NCBI GenBank assembly: GCA_964484195.1
Contig: CAZAER010000017.1
Span: forward strand, 39,864 to 103,863
DNA length: 64,000 bases
DNA from: JALHOP01 sp964484195
GTDB taxonomy: Bacteria; Myxococcota; XYA12-FULL-58-9; JALHOP01
Direction: 5' to 3'
Shown here: one piece after another, positions 6,657 to 14,609 of the stretch
Layout of the letters: each line of letters starts with the position of its first letter
Position numbering within the stretch: the first letter of the stretch is position 1
The notes under the pieces: generated by a model
What the model saw: only the letters and a program-made list of their open reading frames with translations
Database searches by the model: none
Told to the model about the DNA's origin: nothing
Position numbers and translations under genes: made by a program

Positions 6657-8975
6657 ATGGTGCGCATAGGCCGCCTCGCAGTAGCATCTGCCTTGTGGTG
6701 TGTCGCGCTCCCGGTCGACACGCGGGCCCAAGCCTTCCCGCCAATTTCGCGCGTGTCCGCTTCGCCGGAGCAGGCAATCGTCAATGAGCCAGTGCAATTC
6801 TGGGGCAGCGCTTCGATCGATCCCGATGGCGGACCGTCATCCCTCACGTACCTCTGGGACTTCGGGGACGGCACGAGCTCGACGGTTCCCGACCCAGTAC
6901 ATGTCTACACTTCGGTTCGAGCCTATGTAGCCACACTGACCGTCAGCGACGGGTTCGACAGCGCTGCGGCGACTGTAACCATTCATGTCTTGCTGCGGCC
7001 GCTTGCTGGCTCGTCCGCCCATTCAACAGCACTGGCGTTGAGCGATGATGGCAACCAGCTTTGGGTCGCCAATCCGGATTCTGGAAGTGTGACGCTCATC
7101 GACATCGCCGGGACGCCGTTCAAGGTCGCCGAAGTGCCTGCTTGCGCTGTCCCACGAACGCTTGCGGTTCACACGAGTCGTGGCGAGCTCCTGGTGGCTT
7201 GCCAAGGCAGCAACACACTTGCGGCAATCGATCTCACGACGCGAAGCCTGGTCGCGATCGTCGCGACCGGCGCGGCTCCCTACGGCGTCGTCGTCGTTCC
7301 CGGCGATGGGGCTGTTCTCGTAAGCAATCAAGGAGATTCGACGATCAGCGTCTTCACGCCGGACTTGGTCGATAAAAACCTGATGGCCGTCGCCGACGGA
7401 CCGCGCGCCATAGCGGTCACAGCGGATGGCACTCGAGCCTTCGTCACGCATTACGTCACGCGTGGCGATAGCGGTATGGTGTCGGTGATCGATCTGGTGG
7501 CCAGCACCGTCGTTGCGTCGGCAACTCTCGCCGACGACCCTGGCCCCGATACCTCGTCGTCCGGCCGCGGCGTTCCCAACCTGCTTTCAGTGGCAATCGT
7601 CGATCCAGCAGGGCGCTGGCTCTGGGTTGGAGGCCTCAAGTCCAACACGTCGGCGGGCCTCTACCGAAGAGGTGTAGCGATCGCCTCCGAAAATTGGGTG
7701 CGAGGGCTCGCGGCGCCCGTCAATATCGCCGCTGGCTCGGAAGTGATCGAGCGCCGCATCGACACCAACAACGCCGACAGCGTGAGCGCCATCGTTTTCT
7801 CGCCTGACGGCCGCTACGCCTACATGACGCATCAAGGCGCGGCAGCACTGTCGATCTATGATCTCTCGTTCGCGACCCTGTACCAGCCGGGTGACGGCAA
7901 CACGGTACCGTTCGCCGCGCGGGTCGACGTGGGTGACGCTCCGCAGGCGGTCGCCATGGCTGCCGACGGCACGCGCCTCTTCGTCAGCAACTATCTGTCG
8001 CGCGATCTCTCGGTCATCGACGTGAACGACCCCGCGACGCCAGTCGTGCGCGCGACGCTTCCAGTCACCTCGGAGCCGCTCAACTCGCAGGTCATTCTCG
8101 GCAAGCGCCACTTTTACAGCAGCCGCGAACCGATGCACTCGCGCAGCAATTACATCGCCTGCGCCTCGTGCCACCCCGACGGCGGTATGAGCGACGGCCG
8201 TGTCTGGGACTTCACGCAAAAGGGTGAAGGATTGCGCAACACCAAAGATCTACGCGGCGTTGCAGGGCTGGGCGACGGCCCTTTGCATTGGAGCGCCAAC
8301 TTCGACGAGGTCCAAGATTTCGAGCTCGACATCATCAACACCTTTCAGGGCACCGGGCTCGCCCACGACGGATTGTCGCCCAATCCGTCGCTCGGCTCCT
8401 CGAACGCCGGGCGCAGCGTCGACCTCGACGCGCTCGCCGCCTACGTCAGCTCGCTCACCGAGCCACCGCCAAGTCCGCTACGGTCCGCCGATGGCTCATT
8501 GAGCGCCGCGGCGCGGCGGGGGCGCGCTCTATTTTTTTCAGCGACGCTGCGCTGTACCGAATGCCACCCACCGCCCCGTTACACGGTGAGCTCAACCGAC
8601 GCGCCGTCCGACGTCGGCACCATCTCCGTGGCGAGTGGCGGGCGGCTTGGTGCGACGCTTTCGGGCATCGACGTCCCCAGCCTTGTTGGCGCATGGGCCA
8701 GCGCCCCATATTTTCACGACGGCAGCGCGGCGAGTCTGCGCGACGTGTTCCGCGGCCGCGCGAGCGTACTCGAAGCGCAGCTAACGGCTGACCTGCCTCC
8801 AGCAGAGCTCGCGGATCTCGAGGCGTTCATTCTCTCACTCGACGCCCACGACGACACGCCCATCGTCGAGCCCGGCGGCTGTCGAGGCGCTCATGCTACA
8901 TTGTGGACGGTGCTGGTGCTGCTGGCGGGGTGGGCGCGCCGCATCCGTCGAGGCAGAGGGGATAAATATGAATAG
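6657..8975 (+). CDS. Exported PKD + YVTN beta-propeller + two-heme cytochrome c protein
   Basis: 772 residues from ATG 6657, chosen because a signal peptide (about 1-24, ending TRAQA) starts here. Domains in order: a PKD fold (about 27-115, YLWDFGDGTSS); a seven-bladed YVTN/YncE-like propeller (120-480, repeats such as LWVANPDSGSVTLIDI); two cytochrome c sites, CASCH at about 501 and CTECH at about 633; and PYFHDGSAASLRDVF, typical of di-heme cytochrome c peroxidase/MauG-like domains. It ends with a Gly-Cys, hydrophobic stretch and Arg cluster like a MYXO-CTERM sorting tail. Probably a cell-surface electron-transfer or peroxidase-like protein. The stop overlaps the next gene's start by 8 nt, so the two are co-translated. 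Confidence 0.8.
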   Translation: MVRIGRLAVASALWCVALPVDTRAQAFPPISRVSASPEQAIVNEPVQFWGSASIDPDGGPSSLTYLWDFGDGTSSTVPDPVHVYTSVRAYVATLTVSDGFDSAAATVTIHVLLRPLAGSSAHSTALALSDDGNQLWVANPDSGSVTLIDIAGTPFKVAEVPACAVPRTLAVHTSRGELLVACQGSNTLAAIDLTTRSLVAIVATGAAPYGVVVVPGDGAVLVSNQGDSTISVFTPDLVDKNLMAVADGPRAIAVTADGTRAFVTHYVTRGDSGMVSVIDLVASTVVASATLADDPGPDTSSSGRGVPNLLSVAIVDPAGRWLWVGGLKSNTSAGLYRRGVAIASENWVRGLAAPVNIAAGSEVIERRIDTNNADSVSAIVFSPDGRYAYMTHQGAAALSIYDLSFATLYQPGDGNTVPFAARVDVGDAPQAVAMAADGTRLFVSNYLSRDLSVIDVNDPATPVVRATLPVTSEPLNSQVILGKRHFYSSREPMHSRSNYIACASCHPDGGMSDGRVWDFTQKGEGLRNTKDLRGVAGLGDGPLHWSANFDEVQDFELDIINTFQGTGLAHDGLSPNPSLGSSNAGRSVDLDALAAYVSSLTEPPPSPLRSADGSLSAAARRGRALFFSATLRCTECHPPPRYTVSSTDAPSDVGTISVASGGRLGATLSGIDVPSLVGAWASAPYFHDGSAASLRDVFRGRASVLEAQLTADLPPAELADLEAFILSLDAHDDTPIVEPGGCRGAHATLWTVLVLLAGWARRIRRGRGDKYE

Positions 8976-11900
8976 GTACGTTCTCGTTTCACTCCTCATC
9001 CTGCCCACGTCGGCACTCGCCGCCTGGAGCGGCTTCATTGATCAGAGCGTCACACTCGCCACCGACACGTTCAGCTTCGGTGGCAGCAATCCTGTCGCTG
9101 GCGACAGCAACGAGAACTACTACGACGGTGACTTCGGGGACTTCGACGGTGACGGCATGCTCGACCGGGCTCTGATCTCTCGGTACGGGCTGCTCCTGAA
9201 CACCGGCGGCGGCGTTATGACACCGATTGCCAACACCATCACGGGCGGCACGTATCAATTCGGCGACAAAGATGCGATCGGCAACGACGCGGTCGAGCTC
9301 GTCGATGTCGACGGCGACGGCGACTTAGACAGCATTCAGGGTGGCAATGGCGAGGCGCTCAAGCTGCAAATCAATCGTCAGGGTCGCTTCAACATCAAGT
9401 GGTCGAAGTCGAGCACTGCCAAGCGCATCATCGGCGTGGATATCGAACGCGACGGCGACGTCGACCTCGTGGTTTCTGGGTGTTTCTGCTTGAGCCGCAA
9501 TTGCGGACAGCCTGACGGTTTCAAGCTCTGGGTGAACGACGGCGCGGGGAACTTCGGCGATGAGACCAATGCGCGAGGCCTCGCCTACGGCAACAAGTTA
9601 GTGGCCGGGGTGGTCGCGGGTGACATCGACCGCGACGGCGATTTCGACCTGGTGATGGCGAGCGGCGACACCACTGGCGCGGGCGCGCCCGCCGGCTCGT
9701 CGATGAAGATGTTGGCGCTCTTCAACAACGGGGCCGGTGTTTTCACCGAGGATGCGTTCTTCGACATCCCGGCTGCTGTCGCGGATCTCGCGACCTGGGG
9801 TGCCGGGATCGGCATGGACGGCAACGGTAATCTGGACCTCGGCGACATCGATGGCGACGGCGACCTCGATGCAGTGGTCTCGGCCTTTGGTCCCATGGGT
9901 GGTCACGCAAGTGTCTACTACGCACTCTTCGTCAATGATGGCAGCGGAGGGTTCTCCGAGCAGTCGGCGGCGCGCTTCGACGTAGGTACCTATAGCGGCG
10001 TGCTCTTTGCTTCGCGCATCAAGTTCGTCGACGTCGATCATGACAACGATTTCGACATCGTCGCCTACGTTCAAGGTGACGGTGACACCTACGACCTGCA
10101 GGACAACAACCTGCAGCTCTTTGTGAACGACGGCGCCGGCAACTTCAGGTTCGACGCGACTGCCTTCGCACCGATCGCCCCAGTGAACGGCGGCATCATG
10201 TCTTTCGACGTCGCCGACTACACTGGCGACGGTGCGGCCGACCTCTGGGTTGGCCAGCAGGGCGGACCGGTTCTCGCCTATGTCAACACGTACGTTGATC
10301 CAAGTGGCGTGCCGAGCGACACCCCCCGGGAGCTACGGGTCGTCTCGACTGCTGGCGGGGTAGAGCTCGGATGGAAGCCGCCGCCCTTTGCCTCCACTGT
10401 GCGCGCCTATCGGCTTTACCGCAGCGCCTCGCCTGGTCTTCCGGTCCGCGATCGCGTGCTCATCAAGCGTGTTGGTTTGACTTCGCACGGCGACGAGTCG
10501 TTCATTGCGCCGCTCAATCCCACGACCGCGGCGCTCGAGCTCGGTGATCCGTCGGTGACGCTGGCGAGCGGAGGGGAGATCCGTTTCACGGACACCACCG
10601 CCGCCGTGGGAGTTACCTACTTCTATTCGGTGGTCCACATTGGCTACGAAACCAAGGCCAGCGCTCCCTCTCTCGAAGTCGCGGCCAGCGTTCCGCCTGT
10701 CGCTGTAGCGGACACGATCCCTCCAGAGCTCGCTATCGTGAGCCCAATCACGCAAGACTGGTCCGCGTCTCCGCGAGTTGTCCTGCACTATGGAGACGGT
10801 GGGAGCGGCATCAACCTCGCCAGCCTGAGCGTATCGTTCGACAAGGATTTGGGTTTGCCCGGAAGTGGAGGGCGTGCCGCAGGGACGAACGTCAGCGACA
10901 TCTTTTTCCGCAAGGATGGCAGTAGTTACGTTGCCGCCCTCGCCGGAGCGCTGAAGCTAACCACTGGGCTCGTGACCATGACCGCGAGCATCGCCGACCT
11001 CGCTGGCAATGCCACGACGAAGCAAGTGACCTTCAACGTCGAGCTCGTTGCGGCGCAACCGCCGACCGCCGCGCTGAGCGCGAGTACGAGTAGCGGCGCG
11101 GCGCCGCTCGAGGTGAGCTTCGACGGATCGGCCTCCAGCGACAGCGACGGCAAGGTCGTGCGCTGGGAGTGGTCCTTCGGTGATGGCGCGATCGCTCTTG
11201 GGCGCGAGGTCACGCACACCTTCGCCTATGGCGGAACCTTCACGGTCGTCTTGCTGGTTCGCGACAATGAGGGTGGGGTCGCGACGGCATCGACAAACAT
11301 CACGGTAAGCGGGCCGCCGGCGAGCTGCACCACGGGGGCAACGCAGCCGTGCTATCCGGCGGACCCTAGCACACAGGGGATCGGTCGTTGTCGCGCCGGG
11401 TCGCAAGTTTGTGTCGATGGTGCTTGGGCGTCGTGCAGCGGGGAGACGACGCCCCTGCCGGAGAGCTGCAACGGCGAGGACGACGATTGCGACGGGGACA
11501 GCGACGAGGTTTGGCCCGAGATAGGGACGACCTGCAGCGGCGGGCTGGGAGCTTGCGCGGTCAGCGGCGAATGGAGGTGTCGGGGCGACGGCGCGGCGTC
11601 GGAGTGTTCCAGCGCGGCTAGCTCACCCGGCGTCGAGCTCTGTGAGGGGGCGGTCGATGAGGACTGCGATGGCACGGTCGATGACGGCTGCCCGTGCGCC
11701 GGCGGGAGTCGAAGCTGCTATGGCGGACCGAGCGAAACTCAGGGCGTCGGAGCCTGTGTTCCTGGGGTCCAGACGTGCGTGGACGGGATCTGGAACGTCT
11801 GCTCTGGCCAGACTCTGCCTGCCGACGAGATCTGCGGCGACAGAATCGACAACGACTGCGATGGCATCACCGATGTTGCCGATGACGGGGGCTGCGCTCC

Positions 11901-12033
11901 CAAGAGCGATGGGAACCAGGGGAAGGTGAGCGACAGTTGCAGCTCCAGCACCCTGGCTGACCCAATGTGGCTCCTGGCGCTCGCGGTACCGGCCATCGCG
12001 CGCCGTCGAAATCGCGGAGACACCAAGCGCTGA
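8968..12033 (+). CDS. Large surface protein: FG-GAP repeats, PKD, MopE modules, MYXO-CTERM
   Basis: 1021 residues; start ATG 8968 with AGAGGGGA a few bases upstream and a clean signal peptide (ending TSALA). It contains many FG-GAP/VCBS calcium loops (DVDGDGDLD, DIDRDGDFD, DIDGDGDLD) in the first about 430 residues, a fibronectin-like region (about 435-560), a PKD domain (about 695-780, WEWSFGDG), and three Cys/Asp modules of the MopE type (CNGEDDDCDGDSDE at about 833, then about 891 and 955). The C-terminus SCSSSTLADPMWLLAL..ARRRNR is a MYXO-CTERM-like signal. MopE in methanotrophs is a copper-binding surface protein; whether these modules bind metal here is unknown. It overlaps the upstream cytochrome gene. 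Confidence 0.82.
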   Translation: MNRYVLVSLLILPTSALAAWSGFIDQSVTLATDTFSFGGSNPVAGDSNENYYDGDFGDFDGDGMLDRALISRYGLLLNTGGGVMTPIANTITGGTYQFGDKDAIGNDAVELVDVDGDGDLDSIQGGNGEALKLQINRQGRFNIKWSKSSTAKRIIGVDIERDGDVDLVVSGCFCLSRNCGQPDGFKLWVNDGAGNFGDETNARGLAYGNKLVAGVVAGDIDRDGDFDLVMASGDTTGAGAPAGSSMKMLALFNNGAGVFTEDAFFDIPAAVADLATWGAGIGMDGNGNLDLGDIDGDGDLDAVVSAFGPMGGHASVYYALFVNDGSGGFSEQSAARFDVGTYSGVLFASRIKFVDVDHDNDFDIVAYVQGDGDTYDLQDNNLQLFVNDGAGNFRFDATAFAPIAPVNGGIMSFDVADYTGDGAADLWVGQQGGPVLAYVNTYVDPSGVPSDTPRELRVVSTAGGVELGWKPPPFASTVRAYRLYRSASPGLPVRDRVLIKRVGLTSHGDESFIAPLNPTTAALELGDPSVTLASGGEIRFTDTTAAVGVTYFYSVVHIGYETKASAPSLEVAASVPPVAVADTIPPELAIVSPITQDWSASPRVVLHYGDGGSGINLASLSVSFDKDLGLPGSGGRAAGTNVSDIFFRKDGSSYVAALAGALKLTTGLVTMTASIADLAGNATTKQVTFNVELVAAQPPTAALSASTSSGAAPLEVSFDGSASSDSDGKVVRWEWSFGDGAIALGREVTHTFAYGGTFTVVLLVRDNEGGVATASTNITVSGPPASCTTGATQPCYPADPSTQGIGRCRAGSQVCVDGAWASCSGETTPLPESCNGEDDDCDGDSDEVWPEIGTTCSGGLGACAVSGEWRCRGDGAASECSSAASSPGVELCEGAVDEDCDGTVDDGCPCAGGSRSCYGGPSETQGVGACVPGVQTCVDGIWNVCSGQTLPADEICGDRIDNDCDGITDVADDGGCAPKSDGNQGKVSDSCSSSTLADPMWLLALAVPAIARRRNRGDTKR

Positions 12034-12072
12034 TGAGTCGAGGTCGACCGAATCGACCACCCTGGCTGTTAC

Positions 12073-12104
12073 AACGTACGTTACTTGTGACGTGATCAGT
12101 CACA
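12073..12104. promoter_or_regulatory. Two palindromes upstream of the oxidoreductase gene
   Basis: AACGTACGTT (12073-12082) is a perfect 10-bp palindrome, and TGTGAC/GTCACA (12086-12091 and 12099-12104) is an inverted repeat with a 7-bp spacer. The spacing does not fit the CRP consensus (N6 between TGTGA and TCACA). They lie 120-150 nt ahead of the start at 12226 and are candidates for regulator binding. Confidence 0.35.
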
Positions 12105-12225
12105 GGGGGCGGGCGACGGCGCATGGTTTTCATACAGTCCAATCGCGGTGTGGCGGGCATGCGCCTTGCTTCCAGTGCATGGACCCGGACATGACCAGAG
12201 CCGTAGGGGTTCCGAGGCTGAACCA

Positions 12226-13440
12226 ATGTACGTGATCGTCGGCGCCGGCGTAGCTGGGACCGCAGCTGTCGAGAGCATGCGCCGGCACGGCTACACGGGA
12301 ACGATCATCGTCGTGAGCGACGAGCAGGATGTGTCCTGCTTCCGGCCAGCGCTGTCGCGAGAGTATTTGACCGACGACCCGCAGGACGGCGGGTCGATGC
12401 AAATGGGTCCCTCCGCGTCTGATGAGAGGTTCGGGGCGATTTGCAAACGCGGCGTCGCAGTGACTCACATTGATCCGGGATTGCGGACAGTGGTGTTGGC
12501 GACGGACGAGACTTTGCAATACGAGCGCTTGCTCATCGCTACAGGTGGACAGCCTAAACGGCTGGACATCAGCGGCTCGCGGCTCGACGGGGTCCACCGC
12601 TTGCGTCGCCTCGGCGATGCGATGCGATTACGCGAGGCATTACGCAATGCTGGATCCGTGCTCGTCATCGGCGCCGGCCCTCTTGGTTTGGACGTCGCGC
12701 ATGCAGCTGTGCGGATGGGAAGGAAGCGAGTCACCGTCATCGACCAAAACGCTGCGCCGCTCGCATCGATGATGCCGCAGCTTCTGGGTACCGCTGTGAA
12801 ACACCACCTCCAAGGCGAGGGGATGGAATTTCGTTTCGGCGCGCGACCGCGAAAAATCGTGGGCAACGAACGCGCCGAAGGCGTCACCCTCGACGATGGG
12901 GTCTTCATTCCTTGTGAGCTGGTTTTCGTGGCGATAGGAATGACTCCGACACTGCCATCCATTCGCGGCATCGAATCGACTTCTGCGGAGCTGCCCGTAG
13001 ACACCTTCATGCGCACCGAGCTGCCGGACATATTCTGTGCAGGCGAGGCAGCGTCCGTCAGCGATTCGAACGGGTTTCGAATCCCGTCCCGAACCTTCCA
13101 CGAGGCATTCGAGCAAGGTTCGGTGGCAGGTGCTTCGATGGCGGGTCGGCTCGACCGTCCATACGTGCAGACGCGTCACTTCCGGACGCGCTATGGGGAT
13201 GCTGCGCTGTGCATGGTTGGAAGCTTCACCGCCGGAGATGTTGTCGTGAAGCGTGGTGACCTCACGAGCTGTGCGGTATTCGCCCTGCGCGATGGCGCGC
13301 TGGTTGGTGCGGGGGCTTTCAACCGCCCAGGTGACGCCGCCACGATATCGCGTATCAAGTTCGGCAGCTTGTTTCCGACGGCACAAATGCTACAGGACCC
13401 CTCGTTCGACCTCACGAAACTGACGCCGCGAAGGAAGTAG
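12226..13440 (+). CDS. FAD/NAD(P)-dependent oxidoreductase
   Basis: 404 residues from ATG 12226 with GAGG about 10 nt upstream; the N-terminal YVIVGAGVAGTAA must be close to the start in this family. It has a first dinucleotide fold for FAD (GxGxxG at about 5-10), LLIATGGQPKR, a second fold for NAD(P) (VIGAGPLGLDVAH at about 147-159), and a C-terminal FAD segment DIFCAGEAA. This is the layout of rubredoxin/ferredoxin reductases and of NAD(P)H-nitrite reductase large-subunit N-termini. The protein lacks the redox-active CxxC of disulfide reductases. The electron acceptor is unknown. It follows the large surface-protein gene but has its own leader of about 190 nt. Confidence 0.8.
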   Translation: MYVIVGAGVAGTAAVESMRRHGYTGTIIVVSDEQDVSCFRPALSREYLTDDPQDGGSMQMGPSASDERFGAICKRGVAVTHIDPGLRTVVLATDETLQYERLLIATGGQPKRLDISGSRLDGVHRLRRLGDAMRLREALRNAGSVLVIGAGPLGLDVAHAAVRMGRKRVTVIDQNAAPLASMMPQLLGTAVKHHLQGEGMEFRFGARPRKIVGNERAEGVTLDDGVFIPCELVFVAIGMTPTLPSIRGIESTSAELPVDTFMRTELPDIFCAGEAASVSDSNGFRIPSRTFHEAFEQGSVAGASMAGRLDRPYVQTRHFRTRYGDAALCMVGSFTAGDVVVKRGDLTSCAVFALRDGALVGAGAFNRPGDAATISRIKFGSLFPTAQMLQDPSFDLTKLTPRRK

Positions 13441-13497
13441 CAAAACTCTGCTTGGTCGCGTTGCCAAGCACATCTGCATGGCGCACAACTATTCACG

Positions 13498-13839
13498 ATG
13501 AAGACACTTTGGTGCTGGCGCTGCCGAGCCGATGTGCCGATGTTCGACGAGGTCGAGTTCCGCCGACTAGAGGACGCGCATCGGCGCTGCTCGGAGGATG
13601 TGAAAGAGGGTTGTCGTGCGCCGAATGCAGACGTCGTGGCGCTGGTCAACGCACGCTTCGAGCCGATGCGCCGCTTGTATTCGGAGATGACCGGCCTAGC
13701 TGAGTCCAACCACCTCGCGATCTTGCACCACCGCATTTCGTTGTGCGGCCCGCCATGTAGCCAATGTGGCAAGGTCTTGCGCACGCCAAAGTCGAGGCAA
13801 TGTATCGAGTGCGGCCACAGACGCGATCCCGGCGACTGA
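13498..13839 (+). CDS. Small zinc-ribbon protein
   Basis: 113 residues. CWRC near the N-terminus (Cys6, Cys9) and a C-terminal CSQCG...CIECG ribbon would bind one or two metal ions. The middle is helical. Similar short proteins with split Cys pairs are seen in Myxococcota; no function is known to me. It lies between the oxidoreductase and methyltransferase genes on the same strand. Confidence 0.6.
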   Translation: MKTLWCWRCRADVPMFDEVEFRRLEDAHRRCSEDVKEGCRAPNADVVALVNARFEPMRRLYSEMTGLAESNHLAILHHRISLCGPPCSQCGKVLRTPKSRQCIECGHRRDPGD

Positions 13840-13905
13840 AATGACTAAGTGTCCGCTACAGCGGGCGGCGTGCTTGCGAGCCATAACGAACGCGCGTGGT
13901 GAACG

Positions 13906-14538
13906 ATGGGTAATCGAGAATACTGGGAGCGGCACGCGCGCGCGTACGACGCTTCTCTGCGCGTCTTGCTCGGCGGACCATTGCCACGAATGTTGGAGCT
14001 GGTGCATGACGCCGTCCGCGGCTGCGAGCAGGTGCTGGAAGTGGCCGCAGGCACAGGCGTCGTCACTACCGCGATCGCGCAATCGGCGGGCACCGTCATC
14101 GCCACGGACTACGCAGCGGCCATGGTCGCGATCCTCGCTCAGAGGGTGCGCGATGCGGGCTTCGGTAACGTCACCTGTGTGCAGGCTGACTTGTACGAGC
14201 TTCGCTACCGCACGGGTGAATTCGACGCCGTCGTCGCTGCCAATGTACTTCATCTGGTCCCGGACTTGCCCGGTGCTCTCGCAGCGCTGCGACGTGTGCT
14301 CCGTCAAGGCGGACGTCTGATCATACCGACCTTCTGCCATAATGAGACGGCGCTGTCGTGGCTGATCTCTCGAGCGCTCGCGGTGACCGGCTTCCCCAGT
14401 CATCGTCGGTTCACGAGCCTGTCGCTACGCACCGCCGTGGAGCAAGCCGGTCTGAAAATCACTCGGGTGGAGACGCTACGCGGGCTCATTCCGATCGGTT
14501 ACGTCGAGGGCACGTTCGAGCCGGGGGGGGCCTTGTGA
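13906..14538 (+). CDS. Class I SAM-dependent methyltransferase
   Basis: 210 residues. Motif I VLEVAAGTGV (about 44-53), the acidic residue in IATDYAAAM, DAVVAANVLHLVPD for motif II/III and LRRVLRQGGRLIIPT for post-III show a UbiE/Methyltransf_11-type fold. The substrate is not evident. The end faces the stop of the minus-strand ATPase gene (72 nt apart), so this is the boundary of the convergent metal cluster. Confidence 0.8.
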   Translation: MGNREYWERHARAYDASLRVLLGGPLPRMLELVHDAVRGCEQVLEVAAGTGVVTTAIAQSAGTVIATDYAAAMVAILAQRVRDAGFGNVTCVQADLYELRYRTGEFDAVVAANVLHLVPDLPGALAALRRVLRQGGRLIIPTFCHNETALSWLISRALAVTGFPSHRRFTSLSLRTAVEQAGLKITRVETLRGLIPIGYVEGTFEPGGAL

Positions 14539-14609
14539 TAGCTCGCCTCGCTCGAGTGGTCGGTGTCGGCCATGCTTAGCATCATTTGACGATACGATCC
14601 TGGGCATCT

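Noticed and set aside
12086..12104. CRP-type site
   Set aside because: TGTGA and TCACA are 9 bp apart, not the 6 bp of the CRP consensus; kept only as a generic palindrome.
13063..13085. tRNA T-arm-like sequence (GGTTTCGAATCCC)
   Set aside because: Lies in frame within the oxidoreductase gene, and no acceptor, D or anticodon arms surround it.
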